A stretch of 64,000 nt of DNA from Phanerochaete sordida (lineage: Eukaryota; Basidiomycota; Agaricomycetes; Polyporales; Phanerochaetaceae). Position numbers and translations under genes: made by a program. The stretch spans positions 62,001-126,000 of the forward strand of contig BPQB01000016.1 of NCBI GenBank assembly GCA_019973155.2. Reading direction: 5' to 3'. Below the pieces are notes generated by a model. The model ran no database searches, was not told where the DNA came from, and saw nothing but the letters and a program-made list of their open reading frames with translations. Below are positions 47,739 through 57,101 of the stretch, piece by piece (the first letter of the stretch is position 1; each line of letters opens with the position of its first letter).

Positions 47739-48256
47739 CTATGCGCGCTCGCCGCGGAGCCGCCTCGCGAGGGCGAGATCCTTGGGCTGGATGGTCACAC
47801 GCTTAGCGTGGATGGCAGCGAGGTTGGTGTCTTCGAAGAGGGAGACGAGGTAAGCCTCGGCGGCCTCCTGGAGGGCCATGACGGCTGATGATTGGAAGCG
47901 GAGGTCAGTCTGCAAGGGGAATCAGCGTGATGAAGGCGTGTCATGAAGAGTCACTGCGCACCTTGAAGTCCTGAGCGATCTCACGGACAAGGCGCTGGAA
48001 GGGGAGCTTGCGGATGAGGAGCTCGGTGGACTTCTGGTAGCGACGGATCTCGCGGAGGGCGACGGTACCGGGGCGGAAGCGGTGAGGCTTCTTGACACCA
48101 CCGGTCGCGGTCGGGGCCTGAGTCTTGCGAGACTTGGCAGCGAGCTGCTTACGAGGGGCCTTGCCTGCCGAAGAGTGAGCACACGTCGAAGGCACACGAG
48201 CGCAGAGGGCACTTACCACCAGTGGACTTGCGAGCGGTCTGCTTGGTACGGGCCAT
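47739..48256 (-). CDS. histone H3, three exons
   Basis: Exons 48256-48217, 48164-47962 and 47909-47739 give 138 codons (137 aa). The N-terminal tail starts [20 protein letters not shown] as in canonical H3, and the core ([19 protein letters not shown], and [18 protein letters not shown]) is nearly canonical. The stretch after Lys18 reads [20 protein letters not shown], one residue longer than the animal protein and with Ser-Arg-Lys-Thr where ARKS occurs around Lys27. The C-terminus is GERA. The gene is divergent from H4, the classic arrangement that ties their S-phase expression. It packages DNA in nucleosomes. Confidence 0.97.
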
Positions 48257-48355
48257 TTCTGAGAAGTGTGGTGGGCTGGTGTAAGGTGTGTGTGGCCGCG
48301 GGGTGGTGGTGGGTGGTGGAGGACTAGAGCGAGACCAGCCAGAGGCACGCCTGGT

Positions 48356-48361
48356 CTTATA
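48356..48361 (-). promoter_or_regulatory. TATA-like element of the H3 gene (tataag on minus)
   Basis: About 100 bp upstream of the H3 start, a position mirrored by the TATA box of H4. Confidence 0.5.
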
Positions 48362-48398
48362 CGAAAATTAGACGCCGAACGCGACGCGGGGCAAGCGC

Positions 48399-48442
48399 CA
48401 CGTGCAGGCGCGTTGAATCTCATTAAACAAGGTCACGTGCAG
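48399..48442. promoter_or_regulatory. two cacgtgcag sites between H3 and H4
   Basis: Identical 9-mers containing the CACGTG E-box core at 48399-48407 and 48434-48442, 35 bp apart and midway between the two TATA elements. They are good candidates for a shared upstream activating site of both histone genes. Confidence 0.5.
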
Positions 48443-48477
48443 CGTGGCCGGCTCCGCTTTGGCTCGGGCGCTGGCCA

Positions 48478-48483
48478 TATAAA
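48478..48483 (+). promoter_or_regulatory. TATA box of the H4 gene (tataaa)
   Basis: It lies 105 bp upstream of the H4 start codon. Confidence 0.6.
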
Positions 48484-48587
48484 GCCCGTCCTGCCCTTGC
48501 CCTGCGACCACATCTTCCCTCGCCCTCCGCGCGCACCCAGCACCAGACACTTCGTCGTCTTTACCCCTCAACAACACTCGCATCAAC

Positions 48588-49056
48588 ATGTCTGGCCGTG
48601 GAAAGGGTGGCAAGGTTCGTACAGTTGGCTGCTCACTGCGCAGGACTTCGAGCTCATCTGCCTCTAGGGTCTCGGAAAGGGCGGTGCTAAGCGTCACCGC
48701 AAGATTCTTCGTGACAACATCCAGGGTGAGTAGCTCTTCGACTTCACCTTGGGTCACTCCTCACCTTGCTCGCAGGTATCACCAAGCCCGCTATTCGTCG
48801 TCTTGCCCGCCGTGGCGGTGTCAAGCGTATCTCCGGTCTCATCTACGAGGAGACCCGTGGTGTCCTCAAGATCTTCCTCGAGAACGTGAGTCGTCTTGCC
48901 CACCGATACTCTCTCACGCCCTGACCTCTCCTGCTCCAGGTCATCCGCGACTCCGTCACATACACCGAGCACGCCAAGCGCAAGACTGTCACTGCCCTTG
49001 ATGTCGTCTACGCTCTCAAGCGGTCAGGACGCACCCTCTACGGTTTCGGCGCATAG
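48588..49056 (+). CDS. histone H4, four exons
   Basis: Exons 48588-48614, 48668-48725, 48776-48885 and 48940-49056 give 104 codons (103 aa), the exact standard H4 length. The sequence is nearly invariant: [19 protein letters not shown] at the start and the C-terminal [13 protein letters not shown]. It pairs with H3 in the nucleosome. Three introns in such a short gene are normal for Agaricomycetes. Confidence 0.98.
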
Positions 49057-49969
49057 ACGTCTTCCCCTGGATCTCTTCTTCCTCGGCTATCCTTATTGTG
49101 TTACTGTAACAGTATAATGTACACTACCGTCTGTTCTCTATCCATGTTCCATCATCTCTTGTGGGCCTGAGAGCTCGAGTGAATGTTCGTTCGTCCTTTT
49201 GCTGCGAAATGTGCCCGCGTTCATTGTGGTTTGCCCCGTGTGCAAGAGTCAGCCAACCTGTCTTATCTGGGCTTGACTGTCGCGAACATAGGCTTTGCCT
49301 GGCGTTCTTCCACAATGATGCATCAAGCCGTAGTTTTGCGACGTTCTCGCTTGCCTCTCCCCTCCATCTCGTCACGATGCTTCATCCGCACACCGTCTCT
49401 CTCTCGCTCAATCTGTGATATTCGCCACGTCCCCTCCTCTCTTCTGGGCTTCTGTCATGATAGCTCTGGGTACCTATTCTACATGACAAGCAGACGGCAT
49501 AGATCCTCGACTGTCCAGTATCCGCTGCTGTTCTCTGCCCATGTTCAGAACATTGGCTGGTCATCTCGCTGAGCGAAGCTCTCCCGCTGGATCCTCCGGT
49601 GTCCGTGCCGCAGCAGCGGCCCCTCCGCTGGACCGTCGCCTGCCCAGAGTCTGGATTGTCCCGAGATAGGAGCTGCGCCCTGTCCGCACGTCGCCTTCCG
49701 AGGGTGTCCGAACGATCTCCTCCGTCGAACTCTGATTCGGCGGGCACACTACGGCATGCCCTGGCAAGTGACTCGACCTCGGCTGTTCTTGGAGAGGTGC
49801 GCGTCCAATCTCTGCGTTTCAACGTCATCCTCTGGATTGCCGCTGGCCTGCGGCGTGCTGGGTGGGTTGTGCACGCGTACGCTCTAATACGGCACCGTAA
49901 GACCGCTCGCCGCCATATATAAGACGTTTCTCCGATCTCTACTTTGCAACACCCTGCCCGCATACCGCC
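49057..49969. other. intergenic, no gene supported
   Basis: About 0.9 kb without a coding signal; a long minus-strand frame overlapping 49382-50479 is a shadow of the next gene. Just upstream of 49970 there is a tatataag-like element at about 49916-49923, a possible TATA box. Confidence 0.5.
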
Positions 49970-50940
49970 ATGGCCAGCACTACATTGTCCCCCGCGCCAA
50001 AAAGCACGCAAGCAGGCGTCGCAGACCTCCCGACCGAGCTCCTCTTCGCCATCTTCCGTCTCCTCCCCCTCAAGTCGCTCATCGCCGCCAAGGGTGTCTG
50101 TCGGCACTGGAGCAGCGCCGTGCGCCAGTCGCGCCTCGATCCTGCGCGGCGCAGGCTGCTTGACGCCTTCGAGGATATCATCGCTTCCGCACCACCCGGC
50201 GCAGGACGCCCCCGCGTCGCCACAAGCTACTGCGCGCAGGACCGCGAGCAGTACCTCGAGTTCCTCACGAAGGGCGCCACGGCGCCCGACGAGTTCGTGC
50301 TCTGGGTGCGCGAGTGGCCCGCGTGGGGCGTCTTCGGCTGGCTCTGGCCGGACCTCGACGAGCGCAAGAAGGTGCTCGTGCCGCGCGCGCCGCTGCTCGA
50401 CCTCACGCTCGGCGGGCTCGGCGGCTGGAGCGCGGGCGCGTACGGCTGGAGCGAGCCCGCGAGCATCACGAAGCCGCACGTCAAGTGCGTCACGTTCACC
50501 GGCGGGCGCACGCCCTTCGCGCCCGGCGCCATCCTGCGCGTCGTCAAGGTCGTCCCCATCGAGTTCGCCGGCATCGGCATACAGAGCACTGGCTTCATGA
50601 CCGACGGCGGGGCCATCGACCCTGACGAGGGCATCGACCTTGTCATCCTCTGCTTCGGCGGCGGCAATCGCGCCGTCGTGCTCGACGGCAAAAATGGGGG
50701 AGAGGAGCTGAAGGGGATGGTGTACAAGGTCGTGGAGGGATATGCGCTAACAGAGCGTACGGTGTGTGCGAAGACATGGGTTGACTATCTACGCGAGAAC
50801 CTCTTGACGCCGCATCCAATGAACCCGCCAGTCAAGTTCCACTCAGTCAGTGCTCTCAACCTATGCTATAACCATACACTGACCCCATCTTCCAGCAGCA
50901 GCCCACCGCTGAGTTGCTCACGATCATCGAGCCTTTTTGA
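49970..50940 (+). CDS. F-box protein, 306 aa, two exons
   Basis: Exons 49970-50845 and 50896-50940 give 307 codons. The F-box is canonical: DLPTELLFAIFRLLPLKSLI followed by AKGVCRHWSSAV. The rest (about residues 70-290) contains LWVREWPAWGVFGWLWPDLD and GIDLVILCFGGGNRAVVLDG, which resembles the F-box plus SMI1/KNR4-like fungal proteins, though I am not certain of that second domain. It would recruit substrates to an SCF ubiquitin ligase through Skp1. It belongs to a different F-box subfamily from the other five copies in the window, lacking the short first exon and the DKRE block. Confidence 0.85.
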
Positions 50941-51058
50941 CCCCCAAAACCCTCCGCCGCAGAAGGTCCTAAAATGAAGTCCTATCTAATCGCCTGCTGT
51001 AATATCGCCACATACAATCGCGCCACTAATGTACACTTAATGTAGCCTTACGTCCTAT

Positions 51059-52597
51059 TTACGTCAGCTCCTGTATCCATGGCTTCGTAGCCGTCTGGCC
51101 TTTCGGAGCCTCTGCCAGGGGCGCGCGATCCAGGTCCTGCTCGCGTTCGACCAGCCGTGCACGCGCCATCGCTTCGTCGACCAGCGCAGTGAGAATGTAC
51201 GCCGGTGTGTTGACGATCCGTGCGGCATAAAAGGCCAGCTTCGCGGACGCAGGGCTCGGGGCCTTCGACGACGCGGATCGCTCGAAGAGCGCGGCGACAT
51301 CAGCAAGCGCACGCAACGCGTCCGCGCTGGGGTGATCGGCGAACGGCTCCTGCGGGGCCTGCGCGGCGACGGCGACTACGGCAGCGGGGCGCAGGAGCCG
51401 TGCGGCGTCGCGCATGAGCAGCGCGAAGAACGCCGGGGTCATGCTTCCCTGCGGCGCGGCTCAGCTGCGTGCTCACTTGGGCGCAGAACGAGGTGCTCAC
51501 CGGCTCGAAGCGCGACCAGAGGTGCGTGATCAGCCCGGACAGGCTCGGCAGGACCAGCGTCGACCTGCGCTCGGTGAGGAAGGGCACGAGGCGCGCGAAG
51601 AGCCGCCGCGCCTCGCCGTGCTCAGGGTCGCCCGGCGGAAGCGAGGAGAGCGGGGACGTCGACAGGTACCGAGTCACGAACGCGTATGTGAGCCTGCCGC
51701 AGGACGGATGAGCCGCGACACGCAGAGCAGACAATGTGAGACCCACAGAGTAGCATATATATTGTATAGCAGCGATGGCCCGCTTGCAGCAGCGCCAGCC
51801 GACGCGTTCAGCGCCGCAGGTGGGATGCTGATCAGTGTTGGCGGGGCGCCGTATCGTGTGCGTGTGCCGCTGCGTTGTGGCGCGTTTTCAGGGTCGGGTG
51901 GCTGTTCCCACCAAGGCTCGACTATTTGCTTTGCGAAGTCTTCGCTTGTAAGCAGCTGTTGGGCGAGGTCGCTCGACGGATCATTGAGCGCTTTCAAAAA
52001 TTTGTCTCGCTGCGCCGGAGTCAGCTCAGCCCAGATCTCGTCGTACGACGCGTTCTCTACGAATTGTAAATCTCTGGTCAGTGGTTCAGTGCTAAATGAG
52101 AGAGCGCGTCAAGCTTACCAAGGTTCATAGACTCTAGCTTTGATGCTAGAGCTTCGTCTTCGTCATCTGTGTCTTCGTCTCCAAGAAAGGCGTCGTCGTC
52201 GTCAGCTGAGCCCTCTTCAAAACGTTTAAGCAGCTCCATCATCTTAGTCCGCTCTTCGGCGGTCTTTGAAGGAGTGGTATTGATGTCATTCTCGACCTCC
52301 TTTCTGTAGAACGCTTCGGAGCAATCTGCATGAGTCTATATAATGAATACGTAATTGAAATTGGAGTAAAATCTGCACTCACTGGGGATCTGAAGCACTG
52401 CAGTGAGCAGTACAGGAGATTACACGTCGGGCATGTATATCTCGAGAATTGTCTCCGGCATCTAGCATGTAGAAGTCAGTCGCATTCATGTGCGAGGTGA
52501 TTCTCGAGACGTACATTCCGCATGGCACGCTGCTTGTACTCTCCGAGCCTTTAGAGTGGTCTGAAGGTGTGACGATTGTCTGAGAGTCTGCAGACAT
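51059..52597 (-). CDS. HIT-type zinc finger protein, ZNHIT2-like, 428 aa
   Basis: Exons 52597-52515, 52461-52383, 52335-52119, 52071-51747, 51693-51501 and 51448-51059 give 429 codons. The zf-HIT spans exons 1-3: PCGIC, then YTCPTCNLLYCSLQCF and THADCSEAFYRKEVE, so the CxxC pairs and the closing His/Cys are present. An acidic segment (FEEGSADDDDAFLGDEDTDD) follows, then IWAELTPAQRDKFLKALNDP and a helical C-terminal half. ZNHIT2 family proteins act with R2TP/RUVBL1-2 in assembly of snoRNP, RNA polymerase and U5 snRNP complexes. The domain order (finger first) and length fit this member rather than the shorter Hit1. It is divergent from the DBP9 gene, with about 250 bp between starts. Confidence 0.85.
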
Positions 52598-52846
52598 ACC
52601 TCCGAAGGTCAGAGTACGAGGAGTTTCGAGCGAACTTGGTGAGCATCCAAATCCGGCCACCTGCCTCTCCACGTGCATTCCACGTGGACTGCCCGGGATC
52701 TGAGATTTCGAAAAGTTATGCAGGCGCCTGTGCATGTCTGCCTGAATTCCCTCCGCCGCCTTGCCTCTCCTGCCCTCGGTCTTCCACACTTCATGACAGT
52801 CTAGACAACACGCAAAATATAGAGCAGAACCGAAGCACTCCCCACC

Positions 52847-55200
52847 ATGCCCGACGCACGACTCGTCGACGCCAAGGCGTCCTTCGCCTCGTTCTCCAAC
52901 GTCCTGGACGCCCGCCTGCTCCGCGCTCTCGCAGACCTCGGCTTTGCCAAACCGACGCTCGTGCAGTCCAAAGCGATACCCCTCGCGCTCGAGAACCGGG
53001 ATATTCTCGCACGTGCACGCACAGGCAGCGGCAAGACCGCTGCGTACTGCATACCCGTCGTGCAGAAGATCCTGAACGCCAAATCAGTGAGTCCCGCCCT
53101 CGTGCCCGCCCGCCGTCGTCTGCATGGGTGGTCAAGCTCATGCTATGGTAGAATGCTGCGTCTAGCTCCGAAGAGCAGAAGACTCGCTGCCTCATACTCG
53201 TCCCCACGCGCGAGCTCTCAGAGCAAGTCTCGGCACACCTGCGCGGGCTTGTGATCTACTGCGACAAGGAGGTCTCGATCGCGAACGTCTCCTCAGGAAC
53301 GACTCACCACCTGCAACGGTGAGTGTTCCATCATACTTCTCTTGTCTCCAGAATCTCATTCTGTGTCTAGGACGCTACTCTCAGACAAGCCAGACATCGT
53401 AGTCGCGACTCCCTCGAAAGCCCTCGCTCTCCTTCAAGCCAAGGCGAGTCCCCATCACATGGCTTAGGATAATTTACTCATGGACATAGCAGGCCCTGTT
53501 TCTGGATGCCCTGGAGACTCTCGTCATCGATGAAGCCGACCTCATTCTTTCGTACGGTCATGATGAAGACGTCAGGTCAATATTCAGCGGCGGATATCTT
53601 CCGAAGGTCTACCAGTCGTTCCTGATGAGTGCGACTATGACGGACGATGTAGAGCAACTCAAGGGGCTGGCTTTGAGGAGTCCAGTGAGTAATGTGCATC
53701 CCTCGAGAGCATGGCTTTCTGATACTGCCTGGCTAGGTCATTCTCAAGCTCGAGGAAGATGAAGACGAGGCAGCGAACCTTACGCAGTACTCCGTTCAGT
53801 ATGTTGACGCTAGCCTGCTCAATATTCTGGTCACTCACACCCTGCCCTTAGATGCTCCGAAGTCGACAAGTTCCTGTTGACCTACGTTATCCTCAAGTTG
53901 AGGCTCATCAAGGGGAAATGCATCATTTTTGTCAACGACGTCGACCGGTGCTATCGCCTGAAGCTCTTCCTCGAGCAATTCTCAATCAAAAGCTGTGTTC
54001 TGAACTCTGAGCTGCCCCTGAATTCAAGGTACGTGCATCATATTCGTTGTCCAGGCATCAATCTCATTTAGCGAATTTAGATACCACGTAGTGCAAGAGT
54101 TCAACAAGGGCGTGTACGATTACATCATCGCCTCTGACGAGAGTGTCAAGAAGGGCGAACAGGACACCGACGAATCCGAAGAAGAGGGTGATGCTGAGGC
54201 TGAGGACGACTGTACGTGTCGAACTCCTGGTGTCGGTTCTTGAAGGCTCACATCAGCTTTCAGTCACTACCACACAACGGGGCGAACCAGACAGCGGCGC
54301 AGACGCGGACGTGTCTGAGAGTGTGCAGCCTGAAGCGGGTCCATCTAACCTGAAGCGCAAGCGTCCGGCGACCCCACCTCCAGAGTCCAAGTCGCGGAAG
54401 CGGAAACAGCGGCACAAGAGCGAGGGCGACAAGGAGTACGGCGTGACGCGCGGCGTGGACTTCGTCGACGTGTCGTGCGTGCTCAACTTCGACCTGCCGC
54501 CGTCGTCGCGCGCATACACGCACCGCGTCGGGCGCACAGCGCGCGCGGGGCGCTCGGGCATGTCGCTCTCGTTCGTCGTGCCCGCGGGCGAGTGGGGCAA
54601 GAACAAGGTCGTCGGCTGCGTCGAGAGCACGAAGAAGGACGAGAAGGTGTTCGCGCGCATCGAGGCGGAGCAGGCGGCGCGCGGGAGCAAGATCAAGGAG
54701 TACAAGTTCGACATGAAGCAGGTCGAGGCGTTCCGCTACCGCATGGAGGACGCCCTGCGTGCCGTCACGCGCAGCGCGGTCCGCGAGGCGAGGATTAAGG
54801 AGCTGAAGACGGAGATCCTGAACTCCGACAAGCTCAAGGTACTTTCCTGCTCTTTTCATCTGAGAGGACTAGATCACTGAACGCTTTTCAGGCGCATTTC
54901 GAGGACAACCCCCTCGACCTGGAATATCTTCGTCACGACAAGCCGCTGCACCCTGCGCGTGTCCAGGCGCACATGAAGCATGTCCCGAAATACCTCCTCC
55001 CGAAAATCGCCCCAGTCGCCGGCGCTGGCACAGAGACTGCGCCTGAGTCCGGGCCCCAAGACGTCGGGTTCGTTCCGTTCAAGAAGGGCGGTGACAGGGG
55101 TCGTGGTAGGGGACGAGGCCGGGGGCGCGGCGGTAGAGGTGGAGGCGGTGGCCGCGGTGGCAAGAAAAAATCGGACCCGCTGAAGAAGTTCGGTCGATAA
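52847..55200 (+). CDS. DBP9: ATP-dependent RNA helicase DBP9 (DDX56 family), 642 aa
   Basis: Nine exons: 52847-53086, 53152-53318, 53371-53443, 53490-53684, 53737-53798, 53852-54028, 54081-54211, 54264-54838 and 54892-55200. Helicase motifs are complete: the Q-motif region [21 protein letters not shown] (I), VPTREL (Ia), VIDEADLIL (II), SATM (III) and [11 protein letters not shown] (VI). A long acidic and Lys/Arg-rich insertion splits the second RecA domain, a Dbp9 signature. The C-terminus is a Gly/Arg-rich tail ([20 protein letters not shown]). It works in 60S ribosomal subunit assembly in the nucleolus. Intron 3 (53444-53489) starts with gc instead of gt (gcgagt), a GC-AG intron. It is divergent from the ZNHIT2-like gene, another complex-assembly factor. 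Confidence 0.93.
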
Positions 55201-55778
55201 GCCGCTCTTTGTATTTTTGAGCTGCTTCGATATGTTATGCTGATTATATTCGCACTTTTCTGCTATGGCATTCGTCAGGAGCGCCCACCTTCGTGGCGTA
55301 CTGATCCCATCAATACTGGGTATCTGAAGGTGCACTGCTCTGGCCTGGAGCAGTGACTCGATGTTAGACCTTGCTGAATCTATTATGATTCAGTTTATAT
55401 GGATCAGATTTTGCAGATTGGCCTGGATCGTAGCTGGTGCAGAGGCAGAATATTCGACACATTTATCCTATTATAAAGCGTCCGACGGAGGATCCGACTC
55501 GCCGCGAGCTGGGAGCCAACAGGAATTGCCGATGATGCATCATACATCATAGAGAATGTCCGCCATACACGTAATTGCAAGTGCCGGTCGCTCCGTGCTG
55601 AAGTGCGTGGCTGATGCAGCGGCACGTTGGCGAGCTTCGGCATGTTCTCCTACCCATAGCGAGTCATCGTGTCCTGTTTCGGAAGATAGGCGCCGCACAG
55701 ACGGGGATAGAAAAGGGTCTGCGATGCAGAGGCATCGTGCCAGCATCCAGCACTTTCCTGCCCTCGAAGAACGCTGCC
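55201..55778. other. intergenic upstream of an F-box gene
   Basis: No supported gene. An in-frame upstream extension of the next gene (from about 55614) is possible but lacks similarity to its paralogs. Confidence 0.45.
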
Positions 55779-56851
55779 ATGGGCGAATACTTCAAGATGT
55801 ATGTGGCCTCCTACCGTACGCGAGCACCGGTACTGATGGAGACGTCTCAGCGTCGACGTGAATGGCCAGGAGCTTTATGAGATCCCTATGGGTGGCGCAA
55901 AGCTCATCGAGTTCTTTTGGTCACTGGCGGTCGGTCATCTGCTCGACCTCTTCATTGTCTCCCCTACTGCACTCGCGGGTTGGGACAAGGACGAGTGGTA
56001 CGTAAGAGCGAGTGAAATACAGCCGACACACGAGCTGATTTATCTACAGGCCGATAGAGGAATTTCCTGTTCATCGCGCCGCGCCCCATGCATCTAAGCT
56101 GCTTGGATTGGCCAACGAGCTCCTCGCCGAGATTTTCAAGTGGATCACGTCCGTTCACGATGCCATTAACTTATGTCTCGTCGACGGTGCCCTGTCCGCG
56201 GTCGGTGCGCCGAGGCTGCGCGAGCTTCTCGACGCCGAGCTGGCCCCGTGGACCGGCCACCGCCTCGTCTGCTTCGGAGACTACGTCCGCGACGCCGGTT
56301 TCCCCCCGTTCCTCGCCGACATCGTCGCCGGCCTGAAGGCCGCGGCGGGCTTCGAGGGCTCCTTCTACCGCCTCGCGTCGAAGTACAAGAAGCAGACGTT
56401 CTCGCAGGAGGGGCGCTGGCACCAGGTGCTTGCGGGCCTGGAGAAACACGCCGGGGCCGCCGGGCTCTCTGGCGCGGACCGCCGCGTCTTCGACGCGCTG
56501 CTCGCGCACCTCACGGACTGCGCCAAGCGCGCCAGCCGCGCGGAGATCGACGCGTCCGTCGTCCTGTGCAACCTCACGCGCCACACGTACGTGCGCGGCG
56601 CCGCGGTGCGGGAGAAGTACAAGCGCGGCCATCCGTCGCTCGGCCACCTCCTGCTTGCCCACGTCTGCTGGTCCGACGACGGCGACTTCCACTTCAAGGA
56701 CGCCCGGTACAACGTCACGCGGGGGCCGTGGACGGGCCACCGCTTCGAGGTCACGACGATGGGCAGGCTGAGGCCTGGCATCGAATGGGAGGACGGTACT
56801 TCTGCAGCGTTGGAGCGTCTCAATGACTTGTGGAGGGCAACCGATCACTAG
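55779..56851 (+). CDS. F-box-type protein, 322 aa, three exons
   Basis: Exons 55779-55798 (20 nt), 55851-55997 and 56050-56851 give 323 codons. The tiny first exon encodes MGEYFKI (last codon split), exactly like the 20-nt first exon of the gene at 61630. Exon 2 has VDVNGQELYEI and GWDKDEW. Exon 3 carries the F-box-like LANELLAEIFKWITSVHDAI and a duplicated pattern: APWTGHRLVCFGDYVRDAG early and GPWTGHRFEVTTM near the C-terminus. The architecture marks it as a member of the local expansion. A downstream stretch at about 56870-56960 resembles the gene's own last codons (DVTKKALKCLNDLWGS) and may be a small duplication of its 3' end. Confidence 0.78.
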
Positions 56852-57101
56852 AAGCTTTCGCACAGAGCAGACATATCTTACTGTAGAGCCGAACGTTGCG
56901 TGGAAGGACGTTACCAAGAAAGCCTTGAAGTGTCTGAATGACTTGTGGGGAAGCCATAGCATATGATGCTGCAGAAAATGGGCAGGTCAAGCGGGAAAGC
57001 ATGGAGCAGCCTATCCAGAGAATACAATTGTGCTGTTAGTGTAGGGCATTAGGTTACAGGTATACATATATATGCCAAACAACGATTACAGGGTCCGTAG
57101 A
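56852..57101. other. convergent 3' flanks
   Basis: Between the ends of an F-box gene (plus) and a kinase (minus). At about 56895-56955 a frame reads similar to the end of the F-box gene, with two copies of LNDLW (one in the gene, one here), suggesting a short tandem duplication. Confidence 0.4.

Noticed and set aside
49382..50479. A 365-residue minus-strand frame
   Set aside because: It overlaps the F-box gene at 49970 antisense and has a low-complexity Arg/Ala/Glu composition.
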